64,000 nucleotides of DNA from contig WFMF01000101.1 in NCBI GenBank assembly GCA_011033025.1, positions 421,159-485,158 on the forward strand, given 5' to 3'. The position numbers were made by a program, and so were the translations under genes. Numbering within the stretch: position 1 is the first letter of the stretch; the number at the start of each line of letters is the position of its first letter. The notes below the pieces were generated by a model. It was not told the DNA's origin and did not search any database. It saw only the letters and a list, made by a program, of their open reading frames with translations. Source of the DNA: Beroe forskalii (Eukaryota > Ctenophora > Nuda > Beroida > Beroidae). Positions 46,547 to 58,939 of this stretch are shown here, piece by piece.

Positions 46547-47964
46547 TGGCTGAGCCTCATCCTTCCATCTTGGAGCCTGTATGTTTATCAGGCAATGCCG
46601 AGGAAAATGGCCCTACTGAGAATAATACCACAGAAAATAGTCCCTCAAAACCACCTCTCTCAGACACCAGTCCCCTGGAGACGCAAGGTGTAACGTGTGC
46701 CCACTATGTGGCCAGGAAGAAGCGACGGTGTAAGCTTCAGTCCCTGAAACACAGTACCTACTGTGCAGAACACGTGATACACCACGTGACTGACAAGACT
46801 AGTCACGTGAACCAACCAGAGAACGAGCACGTGCCCTGCCCACTGGATCCTGCTCACTTCATTCAACGATCAAAACTTGCAAAACATCTCAAAGTGTGTA
46901 ATGCCAACAAGTTCGTTTACACTGACCAGCTTTACTACAAGGAGAATGTCAACGTTCCAGAAAAAAGTGCAGACAGTTTGTCTAGACAGCCCCTGTCTGC
47001 GCTGCCTCTGCAAGACTTGATAGACACCTGCACTGCTCTTGCTAGATATGGCGCAGACAGTAAAGTCTGTGGAGTGAAAAGAGGAGGGGAGATCTTAGAA
47101 GAGGATCTGGCGTTTTACCGACCTCTGTCTCGAACACAGGGTGAACAGTTAGGTTCTACTGCACACAAACACGCGGTACAGCAAGTGGCTCTCGTCAAAG
47201 CATTCCAAGCATTCCATAAGCAGCATACCGGGGAGGATTCCATGTCTGGGAACTGTTTCGTAGAGTTGGGAGCTGGGAAAGGGAACCTCAGTCAATGGTT
47301 TGATTTTAGTGAGAAGGGAAGCTTCTATGCCCTGGTCGACCGGCAAATGTGTCGTAGGAAAGCTGATGTGTACTTCAAGAAAGAGGAGACGAACTACGTG
47401 AGACTGAAGATGGACATTAAAGATGTGGATATTTGGGGCATATCCCAAGTCTCGGGGTGTAGGAATGTGTGTGTTACCTGCAAGCACTTGTGTGGTGGGG
47501 CTACTGATTTAGCGTTAGTAGCAGCATCTAGGATAGTACACCACAAACCAACGTCTGTTCTCATAGCCCTCTGTTGTCATCATTTGTGTTCTTGGGACAC
47601 ATTCACAGGGAAGTCTTACTTTCTCAAACATTTCCAACTAACCCAGTTTTACACGCTGTGTTCCATGGCAGCGTGGGCTACCTGCTTTAAAATGGAAACC
47701 ATTGAAACTGCCAATCAGGAATATCTTGACAAGCAAATTGAGCTGTTCCTTGACAATCCGTGCCAATTTGTGGAGAACGACCATCTTGTTCTGAACAAAA
47801 CCCTACAGTGGTATTTGGGGAGGTGTGCTAAAACAGTCCTTAACGATAGCAGAGCGGTGTACATGAGAGATATGGGGTTTCACGTTGAGTTTGTTACGTA
47901 TGTCGAAGTGGAAATATCCCCGGAAAACACTGCCCTCCTCTGCTTCAAAGACAGGACTTATTGA
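46546..47964 (+). CDS. TRMT13: tRNA:m4X modification enzyme TRM13
   Basis: Single-exon frame of 472 residues. Three domains in order: a TRM13-type CCCH zinc finger (Cys51, Cys62, Cys73, His76), a U11-48K-type CHHC finger (Cys98, His104, His114, Cys118), and a methyltransferase core with the SAM-binding VELGAGKGNLS (239-249) and the family signature CKHLCGGATD (312-321) followed by ALCCHHLC. The length is near human TRMT13 (481). The enzyme 2'-O-methylates position 4 in the acceptor stem of tRNA-Pro, tRNA-Gly and tRNA-His. AATAAA lies near 48,093. Unusually, four CACGTG sites fall in 75 bp of coding sequence (46,761-46,835), each encoding or spanning His-Val. Confidence 0.95.
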   Translation: MAEPHPSILEPVCLSGNAEENGPTENNTTENSPSKPPLSDTSPLETQGVTCAHYVARKKRRCKLQSLKHSTYCAEHVIHHVTDKTSHVNQPENEHVPCPLDPAHFIQRSKLAKHLKVCNANKFVYTDQLYYKENVNVPEKSADSLSRQPLSALPLQDLIDTCTALARYGADSKVCGVKRGGEILEEDLAFYRPLSRTQGEQLGSTAHKHAVQQVALVKAFQAFHKQHTGEDSMSGNCFVELGAGKGNLSQWFDFSEKGSFYALVDRQMCRRKADVYFKKEETNYVRLKMDIKDVDIWGISQVSGCRNVCVTCKHLCGGATDLALVAASRIVHHKPTSVLIALCCHHLCSWDTFTGKSYFLKHFQLTQFYTLCSMAAWATCFKMETIETANQEYLDKQIELFLDNPCQFVENDHLVLNKTLQWYLGRCAKTVLNDSRAVYMRDMGFHVEFVTYVEVEISPENTALLCFKDRTY

Positions 47965-48541
47965 TCGAAGGGTAGTTCATCGAGCAATTTTACAAACTTT
48001 TGGTGGATTCATCATTGAAATCTTGCGTCTGATTTGTAATTCAATGAAAATTTACTAGCTTAAAGATTTTCTTTAAAAACACATCAGCTCAAATAAAGAT
48101 CGATAAATTATTCGATCGACGACGAACGTTTGCAAGCTTTTGGATTCATCATTGAAATCTTGCGTCTGATTTGTAATTCAATGAAAATTTACTGCTACTG
48201 TGCCACTTTGTCCCGCATCGTCACAATTTAAATCTAAATCCGGTATTTTATGGAAGGCGCGAAGAAAATTTCGTTGTGCAAAGGTTATACTTTTAGCATT
48301 GTAAGACGCGCACGTACGGTTTTTACGCGTGTTTTGCCGCTTTGTTAAAAATTAACCGACTTGGCCGGCTAAACATCGATGGCCCGCATCCATCGTGAAC
48401 AATTCGAAAGACATGAAAATTTTGAGACGATCACATTTCTAAGCCTGGCCTTAATGCAATGTACACGTTATAGTAGGAACTTCTTCAAAAATATTTTCTG
48501 TGGCTTTGAATGGAATTGAAGTTGACGATTAAGTTTTTGTT
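47965..48541. other. TRMT13 3' flank
   Basis: A 50-bp segment (GGATTCATCATTGAAATCTT...) occurs twice, at about 48,005 and 48,141, so the 3' UTR contains a direct duplication. No other gene seen. Confidence 0.5.
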
Positions 48542-48843
48542 GGGTCATCCATAAAGGACGCCCAAAATGAGGGGGGAGGGAGAGTCTGACCAATGCAGAC
48601 AATATGGGGAGGAGGTGTTTGGCCAAATGCGGACGTCCACAGTTAATGGAAATTTTGGTCGATTTGATAGTCATTTCACTAGAAAAACGTGAAATTTCGG
48701 GGCCCAAAATGATGACTGAATAAGATTTTAAAGAAAAATTCGGACGTCCTGGGGAGGGAAAGGTTTCTAAAATTCAAATGCGGACGAGGGGAGGAGAGGT
48801 TTATAATGGCCGAAAATTTGCGGAAGTCCTTCATGGATGGCCC
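48542..48843. mobile_element. 302-bp MITE related to that at 11,848
   Basis: Inverted ends GGGTCATCCATAAAGGAC (left) and, from the right, GGGCCATCCATGAAGGAC. The interior is purine-rich with GGGGAGG and GCGGACGTCC motifs like the smaller relative. A target duplication is not clear here. Confidence 0.6.
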
Positions 48844-49673
48844 TTCCAAAACCTCCGTAGTTTGCTGTTCTGTCTTGCCATACCCTCTCTTGGTAAACCC
48901 GCTCCCATACAGAATCCCTTAAGAGAGCAATCTCACCCAATCCTATTTACCGGTCATTCTAGTTAATTGTGAAATCCAGAACATGTGCGTCCATAAGATT
49001 CCAAGAATGAGTGACAAATTTTGACGTTCGTATGACATAATTACATTTTATATTAGGGTACAATTTCTACAATATTTAGAGACGTACGCGCGTGGCGTTG
49101 TCAAGGTGGTTTTTGCGCGAGTATCATCATGAATACACTCGACGCGTAATCCAGATAATTCCCTGAAATTTGGTACAAGTGGCAACTATCAACCAGACGC
49201 CTGTTTTGGTAAATTGGACCGGCACAAAAAACAAAGGTGAAACACTTTGATCTCATCAAACAAGATACATTGTTAAAACGATCGAATAAGTTAATATCAT
49301 TTCTTGCATGACCAAGGCACACAGTATACACATGATACACGATAAAACGGTGAACGATTGACCAATAAGCTATCAACTCAAAATTCGTTAACATTGAACG
49401 TTAATCTTCATTGGACATTGATTAAGTTGCACTTTCGCTATAAATTTTATTGAGGCATTGAGATAGATGAAATAGTTAACAAATCATTAAAAAAGAAACT
49501 TAAAACATTGGGACCTGTAATATCACATTCATATTCACGTCTTTTGACTTCAATGAGGGCGCGTTCATCAAATCTCTTATTTAAATCAACAGTCATATTC
49601 GGCCGTCAATAAATCCCCATTATGTACATAGCAATTCTTTCTAACTTCAGTTCAGAACGTTCACATAACCACC
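48844..49673. other. Intergenic
   Basis: No exon or repeat supported on either strand. Confidence 0.4.
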
Positions 49674-50267
49674 CTACGCGATCTGTTTACCCTGATTAGG
49701 GTCCCATGCCTCTATCTTAGGTTTAGTGGTGGTGGACGGTGTGTACCGTTCCTCGAAGGTCCGGGTCATGTTGGCTCTGTGTTCCATGTGGAACTTCTGT
49801 TCGGTAGGAGGCTTGGAGACGGGCGTGTCATCCGTCATATAGTGCATCCAGGGGTGCCATTCTGGGGGGATTTCAGAGGCATCGCTACGGAGCAGGACCC
49901 AGTTGGGATCTTTAAACTGTACCCATCTATTCCTGAGATGGGGAGAGTTTGGGAAGGTCTGTGAAGGAATAAAGTGGTTTCGTACTTGAAAACAGAGTTT
50001 TTACTCAATCAATTTGTCAATTTGGTGGTGAATTGAAGTTAACTCAGAACATCGCTATCAACTTGATAAGAGTTAAGGGAATTATCATTCTCACCTGCCC
50101 AGGAAATAGTTGTTGTTCTCGTAGTACTCATTACCCTTGTCATCCGTTCCCACCAGGGTCCCATACCTCAGTTCATTGCACACAGTAAACTTGTTTATGG
50201 TGTAGTAAAGAGGCGTGGTCGCTACCTTCTTCATAAAGCCCACAAAGGAGCCTATGTTCCCTGACAT
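49674..50267 (-). CDS. NDUFA12: NADH dehydrogenase 1 alpha subcomplex subunit 12, two exons
   Basis: Exon 1 is 50,267-50,095 and exon 2 is 49,932-49,674, joined in phase 2 (GGCAG|GTGAG ... CTCAG|GAATAG) across a 162-bp intron, giving 143 residues (human 145). The family is shown by ELRYGTLVGTDDKGNEYYEN, NRWVQFKDPNW, and the hallmark PPEWHPWMHYMTDD followed by KPP. The protein is an accessory subunit of the mitochondrial complex I matrix arm (B17.2). Neither exon alone is a long open frame from an ATG, so simple ORF finding misses the gene. The ATG follows CACTCAGCATTAG|G, another acceptor-like site. With NDUFA2 it is the second complex I subunit within 6 kb, on the opposite strand. Confidence 0.93.
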
Positions 50268-51881
50268 CCTAATGCTGAGTGGATGGTGTCGAATTAGGGA
50301 TCGTTCACACGATAATTTTATGTGAAATAATTAGCATATTTTTCATTCCTGCAGAAATTTTATAATAGATAATTCCTCAAGATGTCACACACTTTTATAA
50401 TATTGAATTGAACGTTTAGTACTTTTGTAAAAGTGACGGCTGAACAAGTGGTAACGTGTTATGCATACAGGAGCGACATAACATCGCTGTTCATAACAGG
50501 AGGAGTTTTAACAAACACGGTCTAACTGTTACTGTTTGTTAACGTTGCACGGCATGCATATCACTCTTCACTCCAAGTGTCAATATGTCTCAATAACTTT
50601 ATACAAGTTTTATTGTGAATGGATAAGAACAGCAGGTATTGTGTTCTAAAAACAAATTCTACGATTACGAGCGATGAGAATTGCATTATTTGCAAAAAGT
50701 TTCTCATGGGTCCAGACTGATCAAAAGTTTCGTGTAAAAGTTTATTCTTCTTGATTATCCAGCTACCTTTTACAGTTTATTGTTGTACTGAAAGCAGAAC
50801 AATTAACATAGGAATCAAAATGGTAAATTATGACCACTAGTTTTTAACGGCAACCACCAAAAAGTTTTTGTACTTTTGTATGAAGCAAAATAAATCTTTT
50901 TTGCGACTATATAATTTCTTTGATATAATGCTCACATATATAATGCTCATAGCTGTTCAGACACGTGCCATGGTTAATAATTTTAAACTATCCTAACACA
51001 ACTTTAAGAAACATGAGACCACAAAACCAAGTGTGCGTGCATCAGACATCGGCTGTTACACATTATAAAGGTTAAATGCAGGTGGCCTAAAAGAAATTTA
51101 TATTTATTCACGAGCAAATTGTAATAATACGAAATATTGGAAAGGATCAGTGCACTGAAATAAAAGATGTAATCAGTGAGACAAATAAACATTGCAACTA
51201 AAACGATCAATTAATGTAATAATATATTTACAAGTTATGATATGATTATTTATATGTGATATATAAAATTACATTCAAATTTGTAATAAATAAAGTAATC
51301 ATATAAATTACAATATTTCGTATAGTTTATTTCTCGGTACTTCTTGCTCGATGATGATAGATAAATCTAATGGATCTCCTTTCTGGAATTTATAACTAAC
51401 ACTGTTATATTATTAAACATACTACAATTTACATAGTTTAAACATATCATACATTTAATTACAATGTATAAAATCTGAAATTTTTGGAATAAATCTACTA
51501 TCAATACAATTACAACATCAAAATTTCATTCGCACTTTCATGGATTTCATGAGTCTCTGTATGAATACCAAGTGATACGTGCACTGACTGAGATCTGTGA
51601 TTGTTCTGATGAAAATGATTGATGAGTATTGACTATTGGTATCGGCATTGGGGAAGTGATGACTGAGTGATGGGCAGATCAGGGTAAATGATGCCTGGGA
51701 GATGACTGAGTGATGAATGAGTGATGAGTAAGTGATGATTGAGAAATGACTGAGTGATGAGTGTGGTTGAGTTAGCGAGCAGCGTTGGTTGTGCTGAGTT
51801 TTCTGAGGTGAGGTGGCAGGAACCGATTGATGGACACCTGAGAGAGATAGAAGTGAATGAACATGACGTGTGTGCAAAGCA

Positions 51882-51882
<1 letters not shown>

Positions 51883-51921
<39 letters not shown>
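51883..51921. repeat. (TG)n microsatellite
   Basis: About 19 uninterrupted TG dinucleotides. Confidence 0.9.
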
Positions 51922-51922
<1 letters not shown>

Positions 51923-53210
51923 TGTGTATACATATAATATGGAAATATTATTCAATTAAATACGATCATTATGGCTGTGCTGATGCAGTAACTGCTGCAC
52001 CATTAATTCATCTACGATATGATCTCCACTACTGAACTAAAATGTGCGTGGCTACATGCATCAAAATAATAAGCTAGGAGTAGTTCTCGATACTGCAGTT
52101 CACTATTAATTCAATCATCAAGTATACATGTGTATAATGTATATAATGTATACTGAAACGTGTAGTGTATACCTACGCATATAACTTACAAGAACTATAT
52201 CTATCAGGATGATCATGATTAAGTAAGGAGGATACAATTATAATGTAACAATAATATCAGGTGATTGCATAGATGTTGGCCGATCGATCAAATTGATAAA
52301 ATCAAAACACGGAAAAGTGGTCGTGCAGGCTTTCCGCTTTGTTCGTGTTATCGTAAATGTAAAAACAATTGTAAATACATCCACAATACTTAAATCATTC
52401 AAATCCGCTCATTTTCAAGCGTTTAAAAGGTTCAAGCGTTTTAGATTTAATAATTTGTTAGATCGACCGACATCTATACAGGCCCTCACAACACATATAT
52501 AAAAGTGTATTAGAACATAATTTAAGGTTGTCTAAGGATTCACTCCAGGTCACAATAAAGCAATAGTAGTTAATCAAAAGGTGTCTACCCGATATAAGGA
52601 AATTAGTTATGTATAATACAAGTATGATAATAGTTATTGAAAGATAATAGTAGGCAAAATAATCATAGCAAAATTTCGATATAATATAGTCATAGGGTGC
52701 AATTCTCAAGTTCTCAATATTACCAACTAAACATTTAATTCAACTCAAATCGGTGTGATTCATTTCTACTTCACTACTTCTCTAACAAGTTAAGGGGCAA
52801 TGACTTCCGTTTACATTTACCCTTACAGTTGGTTGTGATTCTACATATTTTCAGCAAAGTGTAAACCCAGAAGACCTTTCAGCGCCGATCTATGCCCATG
52901 AAGCCACAAAGGTAATAGACTCGGGGAATCATTGCCGTTTACAATAAAATATTGTACCAACATTCTGTAAGATGATATGATATAACTTAGAACAGCATTA
53001 CTGGATAGGGGTAACTTTCTCACATCCCATCTGTCAACCCATCATGTTTGATTGGTTGACAGAGGTAAATTGAGCGTTATCACACCAGAATCACACCCAA
53101 TCACACCAGTATTGCGCATGTTACTGATAATGGTGTACACAGACCGCTCAACCGATTGGTGAGCTTGAGTAATGCTGCTCTAAATAAGCCACAAATTACA
53201 AAAGATAAGA

Positions 53211-53296
53211 CTACTTCAATTTAACCTTTTTATGAGCACCAATGTTAGTCGCCGACTGGTTAACGTTCACCTCGTGCGCCTTTCTCTCCTGCTCGG
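53211..53296 (-). other. Possible terminal coding exon
   Basis: 86 nt after an ACACACTAG acceptor-like site: two bases, then 27 codons and a TAG. The composition is richer in GC and charged residues than the surroundings, like the nearby real exons. No upstream partner exon was found, and it does not match the phase of the CFAP73/CCDC42-like exons above it. Confidence 0.25.
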
Positions 53297-54119
53297 CTAG
53301 TGTGTGATAGTAGTGAGTGAAGTGGAGACTTCTCTCTCTCCAGAGAAGGAGAGAGAGGAGTCAATTTCGCGGCATTTTCACGTACCGTCAGTAACATGAA
53401 ACATATGCAGTGCATTATATGATAATGTGTTCTTGTGGTTAATATTTCGCACAGCACATAATATATTAACAAAGAGAGCTTGTGAGAAAGTCGGTCATGT
53501 TGTGATGTTTCGCTAATAAGTCAATATAGCAGAAATGAGCATATTCTTGGAGCTCGCAATGTGGTAGGAGGGATAAAGCATACTACCATTACATGAAGAC
53601 ATAATATTTGAGTGCATGTAACACCAGGGCCACCTTCCTACTGTCAGGCTCAAGGTGAGCCACAGATTGACATTGTGCTTTATTTGAGTGCACAAAAAAT
53701 TGAAGACTAGGGACTGCTGACTCAAGCAAATATTGGAAATCGCCGGTCTCATTTCGGATAGAAAATTCTATTCTTTGTGGATTCCAGCGAATTTATCTAA
53801 TGGGGCATTTTGTGGATAATTACATTATTTGGAAGGAGTAGGGGTGGTGGACTGACGGAGACTGGTTGATGCTTTTCCCTCCCAAGCCACATTTAGTTTA
53901 CTGCAAGATGAAGACCATACATTTCAAACAATACCTAATTACTTACCTAGGAATTTTCGTGTTCCTGATTGGATTTTTAAATTAATATACTTGGAGTACA
54001 TCATGGGTTCGTTCATTTTGAATAAATTAATATGATATCATGGTGGATTGAAGATCACAAGAGTGTCTCTGAACGGAACAATATTAATACTTTATACATT
54101 AAAAAGGGGCAGGGGAGCA

Positions 54120-57008
54120 CTACGTCGACTTAGTCTCGCTCTGTCTACCTGTTTCCTGTATAATCTCTGTCAAGTCCTGGATGTAGATCTGTATCTTCTG
54201 AAGCTGCTGCTCTGTCGTTTCTGAGGTCTGCGGAAAAGAACGAAAATTCTAATTTAGGAGCGGAGAAAAATATAAACTTCTCGATTCATTAAATAGTTGG
54301 TGTTTGACTGACATTGCTCTGAACTAGAGTTTGACCAACAGTTTCATTAGACTAGCGAGATTTCTACCCATCTAAAGAAAGTATCAAAGTTCCTATGTAT
54401 TGGGTATATTGTATTGTAAAAACTGCTCTGGCTCCATAAATACCATTGCTTTTGCAACATATAATTGCGGTATGTGATTTAGAATGAGATGTAAGGACCC
54501 ACCTCTGCCTTGGTGCGCATCTGCTTGTGTATAAGCATGAAGAGATTGTGAGTAGCCATCTTAATCCGGCCCAGGAGTAAAGTCTGTCTGGCTGCTGTGT
54601 TCTTGATATGTGTCCACACACTCTCCCACTTCACTGCAGCGCTCTGAGCTGTCTCCAGCTGCATCTGCAGGGGGGATATGGAGTTAGAACACGTAGTAGG
54701 TATCTGGTTTTGAGAAAGTAGATTTACTGACTTTTATCTAGCTGTAAAATGTGTCTGTTTGACTTCAAGCTCTGCTGGCACACATGGTAATGTAGGACTG
54801 TTAAAATCTAATAGTCATTCAAGTTTTCGTCCTGACATTGCTGATTATTGGAGATAGGAGTTATGATTAGTTGAGGTTATAAACTAGCAGTCAATCCGCG
54901 TGTATAATGAGATTGTCATAGTAACGCAGAGAGTCTTTATTGAGATGTTATCTTTGAGTCAGAGAGCAATAGTAACGGCCCGGATTCGTTGTTGTCAGAC
55001 TGAAGTCCTTCAGAGCATGGAAACGCTTTTAAGAGTGATATTTGCTTAGTCGTTACCCCGATAAGCAACCCTATCGCTTTATCAGAAGTTGTTTTATTTG
55101 TTTCCAGAATGGCCACAATTGAATGAAAGCAACCAAAAACCATTGAACTCGAGAGAAGTGATAAACAGAGAGAATTCCTGTTAACACAAATAAATTGCGA
55201 GGAATTTGAATTCTCTAAGTTCTCAAAAATTAGCAACAAAAATATCAATCTTGTTGAAAAACCTGTGATAGATTCCTTTTTACAGTAACTTACTGGACTC
55301 TAATGAATTAACATTCCAGCTATGATATCTACTCCATGATCAACGAGTAACCACAACTAACTGCCTAATTAACTAAGGGCAAATACTGTAACGCAAGTTT
55401 CGTGACAAAATGTATTCGATGTATTTCATCGCTCAGCACACAGCAAAAAGCAACCGATCGCAGAGGAACTAAATGCACAACGGAGTCTGTGTACATATTA
55501 AAAGCATATGTTATGCAGACCACGTGACATGTTTGAGTGAAGTAGCTTGTACTGATATAGCCAATGCAGCAAACATGCTAAGCATCCTTTTGGCATGACT
55601 CTCTCATTCTACATTGCTCAATCTTTCAGACTCTCACAACTTCTCTCATTCTCTAGCTATAATAGTTCGGACTCTGACTCCCTCACACTCGTACCATAAT
55701 ACCATATTCTCTCCACAACTTCACAACTTGTCTCTGAGATTGAATGAGTTTCGCACACATCATGAAGCGTATACTGAATTTAGAGTGTACTACTGCACCT
55801 CACACAGCAGCATCGTCTGCTACACACTCCGAACAAGTTGCGTGTTCAGTGTTCACACCTTACACACCTAACACGTCATGTTCACGGGTTGTACTGTGTG
55901 TCTGGATAGCTAGTACTAGTACTATACACAGTGTGAAGTACTACACACGGCTTGTAGAATGCTGCGCATTGTAAAACTCAGTGTGCAGCTGTGACATCTT
56001 CTAAGTTCAAGACAAAGAGTACTAAATATTACATCATGCAACAAGAGTCAGTCTTACTCAATCCTCTGACAGTCTGACAGTGATTGCATGCTTGGGTGCT
56101 CGTCAGTCAAAAGCATGTCGTCAAAAGGGTAGTTAAAGCGGCCAGTAAAAACAAATCTTTACCGACGCCACGGCCCAGGTACAGACAGTTTTGCTTTCAA
56201 GAGAAACTTTTCGAGTCTATATCCAGTGGAGACTCTCCACTGGAGAGGATCACAAAAATACAATAAAAGGGCTGCACATCTCTTAACTTGGCTCTTTCTA
56301 CCGGCCCTTTTCCCTACCCCTTCGACGCGTATATATGAAAAGCAAAGTCTTATGACCAAGGTGATATAATCACTGGTCTTACAAATTATACAAACTTTGA
56401 TATTGGGTACCAGATGGGCAGATGTTGGCCAGATAAGGTGCAATTTTATTTTAACAAGAGTCGCATACCTGTAGATTAGCGAGTTGATTGTTATAACTCA
56501 TGATGTCGTTATTCTTCTCCTCTACAAACTTCATCAGGTTTGCTTTCTCCTTTTCCAGTCTGTCTTGATTGTCTGTCTCCCGATTCAGAAGGTGCTGGTG
56601 AGTCGTAACTAGAGTGTCGTATCTAAGGAATAGTGAGTCGTTACTAGGGTGTCGTATCTAAAGAATAGTGAGTCTTTACTAGGTTGTCGTAATAGTGAGT
56701 CGTTTCTAGGGTTACGTATCCAAGGAATAGTGAGTCGTTTCTAGGTTGTCGTATCTAAAGAATAGCGAGTCGTTACAGTTCACGGGGTAAACTATCGAGG
56801 GGTAAACTGTCACCCAGCCTAAAAAGGCCGTTTTCGGGACATGTGTATAAGATTCCATCCAGATAGATTCAAGTGCTGTAAAATATAAACGAAGGACACG
56901 AGTCCCACCTGAGGATAGCGTCCTTGTTTTCTGAAAACTCGTCCGCCCGTTCGAGGACACTGTCCATGTACTTCTGATAGACCATGTGGAGAGTTAGCTT
57001 TATCTTCT
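54120..57008 (-). pseudogene. CFAP73/CCDC42-family coiled-coil gene, 5' half missing
   Basis: Four consecutive exons on the minus strand: 57,008-56,909, 56,622-56,469, 54,664-54,503 and 54,227-54,120. Phases agree throughout and give about 173 C-terminal residues. The exon with KWESVWTHIKNTAARQTLLL then GRIKMATHNLFML is the conserved tail block of the CCDC42/CFAP73 family; the preceding RYDTLVTTHQHLLN and EEKNNDIMSYNNQLANLQ fit its coiled coil. Members (about 310 residues) act in sperm flagella and the modified inner-arm dynein linker of cilia. The N-terminal half (DUF4200 start) is absent: immediately upstream lies an oppositely oriented LINE fragment, then the inverted-duplication arm. Either the gene is truncated, its 5' exons lie beyond the window, or the assembly is wrong here. 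The surviving exons have no stops or frameshifts. Confidence 0.7.
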
Positions 57009-58144
57009 CTGTGCTTCCAGATCTTGCTCAGGGCTCAATACTGGGACCACTTTTGTTTATCCTGTACACAAAGGAACTTGAAAATATAGTGACCAAGTAT
57101 GGATTTTGTATTCACTTGTATGCAGATGACACACAGATATATTTTTCATTTGATGTCAATTCTGAAAATCCAGATCTTAAAGACATCCAACTCTGTCTTG
57201 GTGAAGTTAAGAAATGGATGGCTCTAAACTTCATGAAACTCAATGATGACAAGACAGAATTCCTTGACATAGGTTATTATGTTAGTCCTATTGAGAAGCT
57301 TGATTTGGGAAACAATTTCGGCCAAATAGAACTGTCACCAGCACTGAATGCTAAAAATCTTGGATTCTATTTTGATCATCAGCTAGATATGAGTGAGCAG
57401 GTCAAAGTTATATCCCAAATCTGCTACCTCAATCTAAGAGACCTCAAAAGAATTGGATCAAAGCTCAGTTATGAACTCAAAGTCCAACTTGTTCATTCTA
57501 ACATTCTATCAGTAATTGACTATTGTAATGCGTCTTATGGAGGTTTGACAAAGAAAAATGTTCAGAAACTTCAGAAGCTACAGAATAATGCTGTTCGATT
57601 TATCTTCAAACTGTATGGCAAGAAGAAATGGGAGCATATTAAACCATACCTTAAAAAGCTTCATTTCCTGCCTGTTGAATTCAGAATAAAATTCAAAATA
57701 GCTCTCCTAGTTTTCAAATGTTTAAACAACCTTGCTCCACAATACCTCAAGGAAATGATTTCTGTAAGACAAATTAAAAACGTCAGTCTCAGACTTGACA
57801 ATGACTTTTATTTCTTGAAAGTTCCTCAACCACCATGCCTTGCAAAACAGAAGCAGCATTTTCATATTCTGCCCCAAGATATGGAACAACTTGCCATACA
57901 ACATAAGATGTAGCTCAGAACTTGCTACATTTAAAAAACTTTGAAAACTTACTATATTTTGAGACTGCATTTAATGGAATATAACATTGTTATGGATTGT
58001 AAATAGGAATGTTTTATGAATGTCATGATCTGACACTTTTTGATATCAAACTTTGGCCACGCTTTAATGGCAAAATATTTCCGAATGTTATATTAGAGAT
58101 TGTCTAAGCGTGTTAGAAATTCTTTAAATTTATTTATTTTATTT
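57009..58144 (+). mobile_element. 5'-truncated CR1/L2-type LINE fragment
   Basis: An open stretch of about 300 codons (to 57,913) covers the reverse transcriptase from QGSILGPLLFILY through the catalytic YADD (about 57,119-57,130), FMKLNDDKTEFL, and the thumb motif SVIDYCNASYGG...LQKLQNNAVRFIF. The last part is frameshifted: the expected C-terminal block (SYSAPRYG...) lies in another frame near 57,865. The endonuclease and RT fingers are missing. It differs from the LINE at 20.6-23.4 kb, which has FADD. The tail, AT-rich with TTTATTT repeats, abuts the right arm of the inverted duplication at 58,145. Confidence 0.88.
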
Positions 58145-58939
58145 ATATTTCATGCATTTGCCGATATTAAATTCTAAGATTTTAGTAACGTTACATTCTA
58201 AGATTTACTTTACATTTTTGTTGACTGGTATTCTTTACCAGCTCACTACGATAGACAAATCTTAGATCACAAAATATTTGAAACGCTCAAAGCATGCTTC
58301 ACATAACCCATAGCAGTCAGCTAAATCTGTATCAGATTTTGGCAGGACAAACTTGTATTTTAAAACAGTAAGATTTATATTCAGTATCATAATCATTGAG
58401 AAAGGTACAGTAAAATATTAAATCATTTCTATTCTCAACTTCTCTGAGCAAGGCACATGATTACAGGTGATTGTCAGATAGAGGATAGAACGTACAGTAT
58501 CACATTGAGAAGGGGCGGGACGATAACGTCATCAACATTCTATCACTCGCAGTAAATTGATATTGAAAGATAACGAATTTTTGGAGTAAAGCAGTGAAAA
58601 ACTAGCAAATTAATGATTTAATGCTATAAAAATGTTTCAATTTGAAACAAATTTAAACACCGTATATAATCATGAACTTTTTAAGTAGTGCAATGAAAAC
58701 TTCAAATTAAAGATATCATAAATTTCATTTATATACAAACTATTGAAATATATTATGTACATAATTCATCATAATATCATAAATACGAAGACTATAACGC
58801 GTCAGAGGTTTTCACTGTCAAATTCGGTAAGATACTAATTTGAAGTAGTACCAATAAAAAGATGCCCTGAATTGGCCCACAGCATTTAATTGCAATGTAA
58901 TTAGAATATAAAAGTCCACTGAATATTGAATAACACCCA

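Larger units (their letters stand above)
50268..54119. other. Long intergenic stretch with two doubtful exons
   Basis: No recognised gene in 3.9 kb. AT-rich, with a (TG)n microsatellite at about 51,883-51,921. Two exon-like segments stand out. On the plus strand, 52,855-52,911 has 19 open codons between TTTTCAG and AAG|GTAATA. On the minus strand, 53,296-53,211 follows CACTAG, reads EQERKAHEVNVNQSATNIGA and six more residues, and ends in a stop. I cannot attach either to a gene. Confidence 0.35.

Noticed and set aside
49779-49964. 61-codon plus-strand open frame
   Set aside because: It is antisense to NDUFA12 exon 2.
51518-51955. 145-codon minus-strand open frame
   Set aside because: It depends on the (TG)n microsatellite, giving HTHTHT repeats, and has no recognisable domain.
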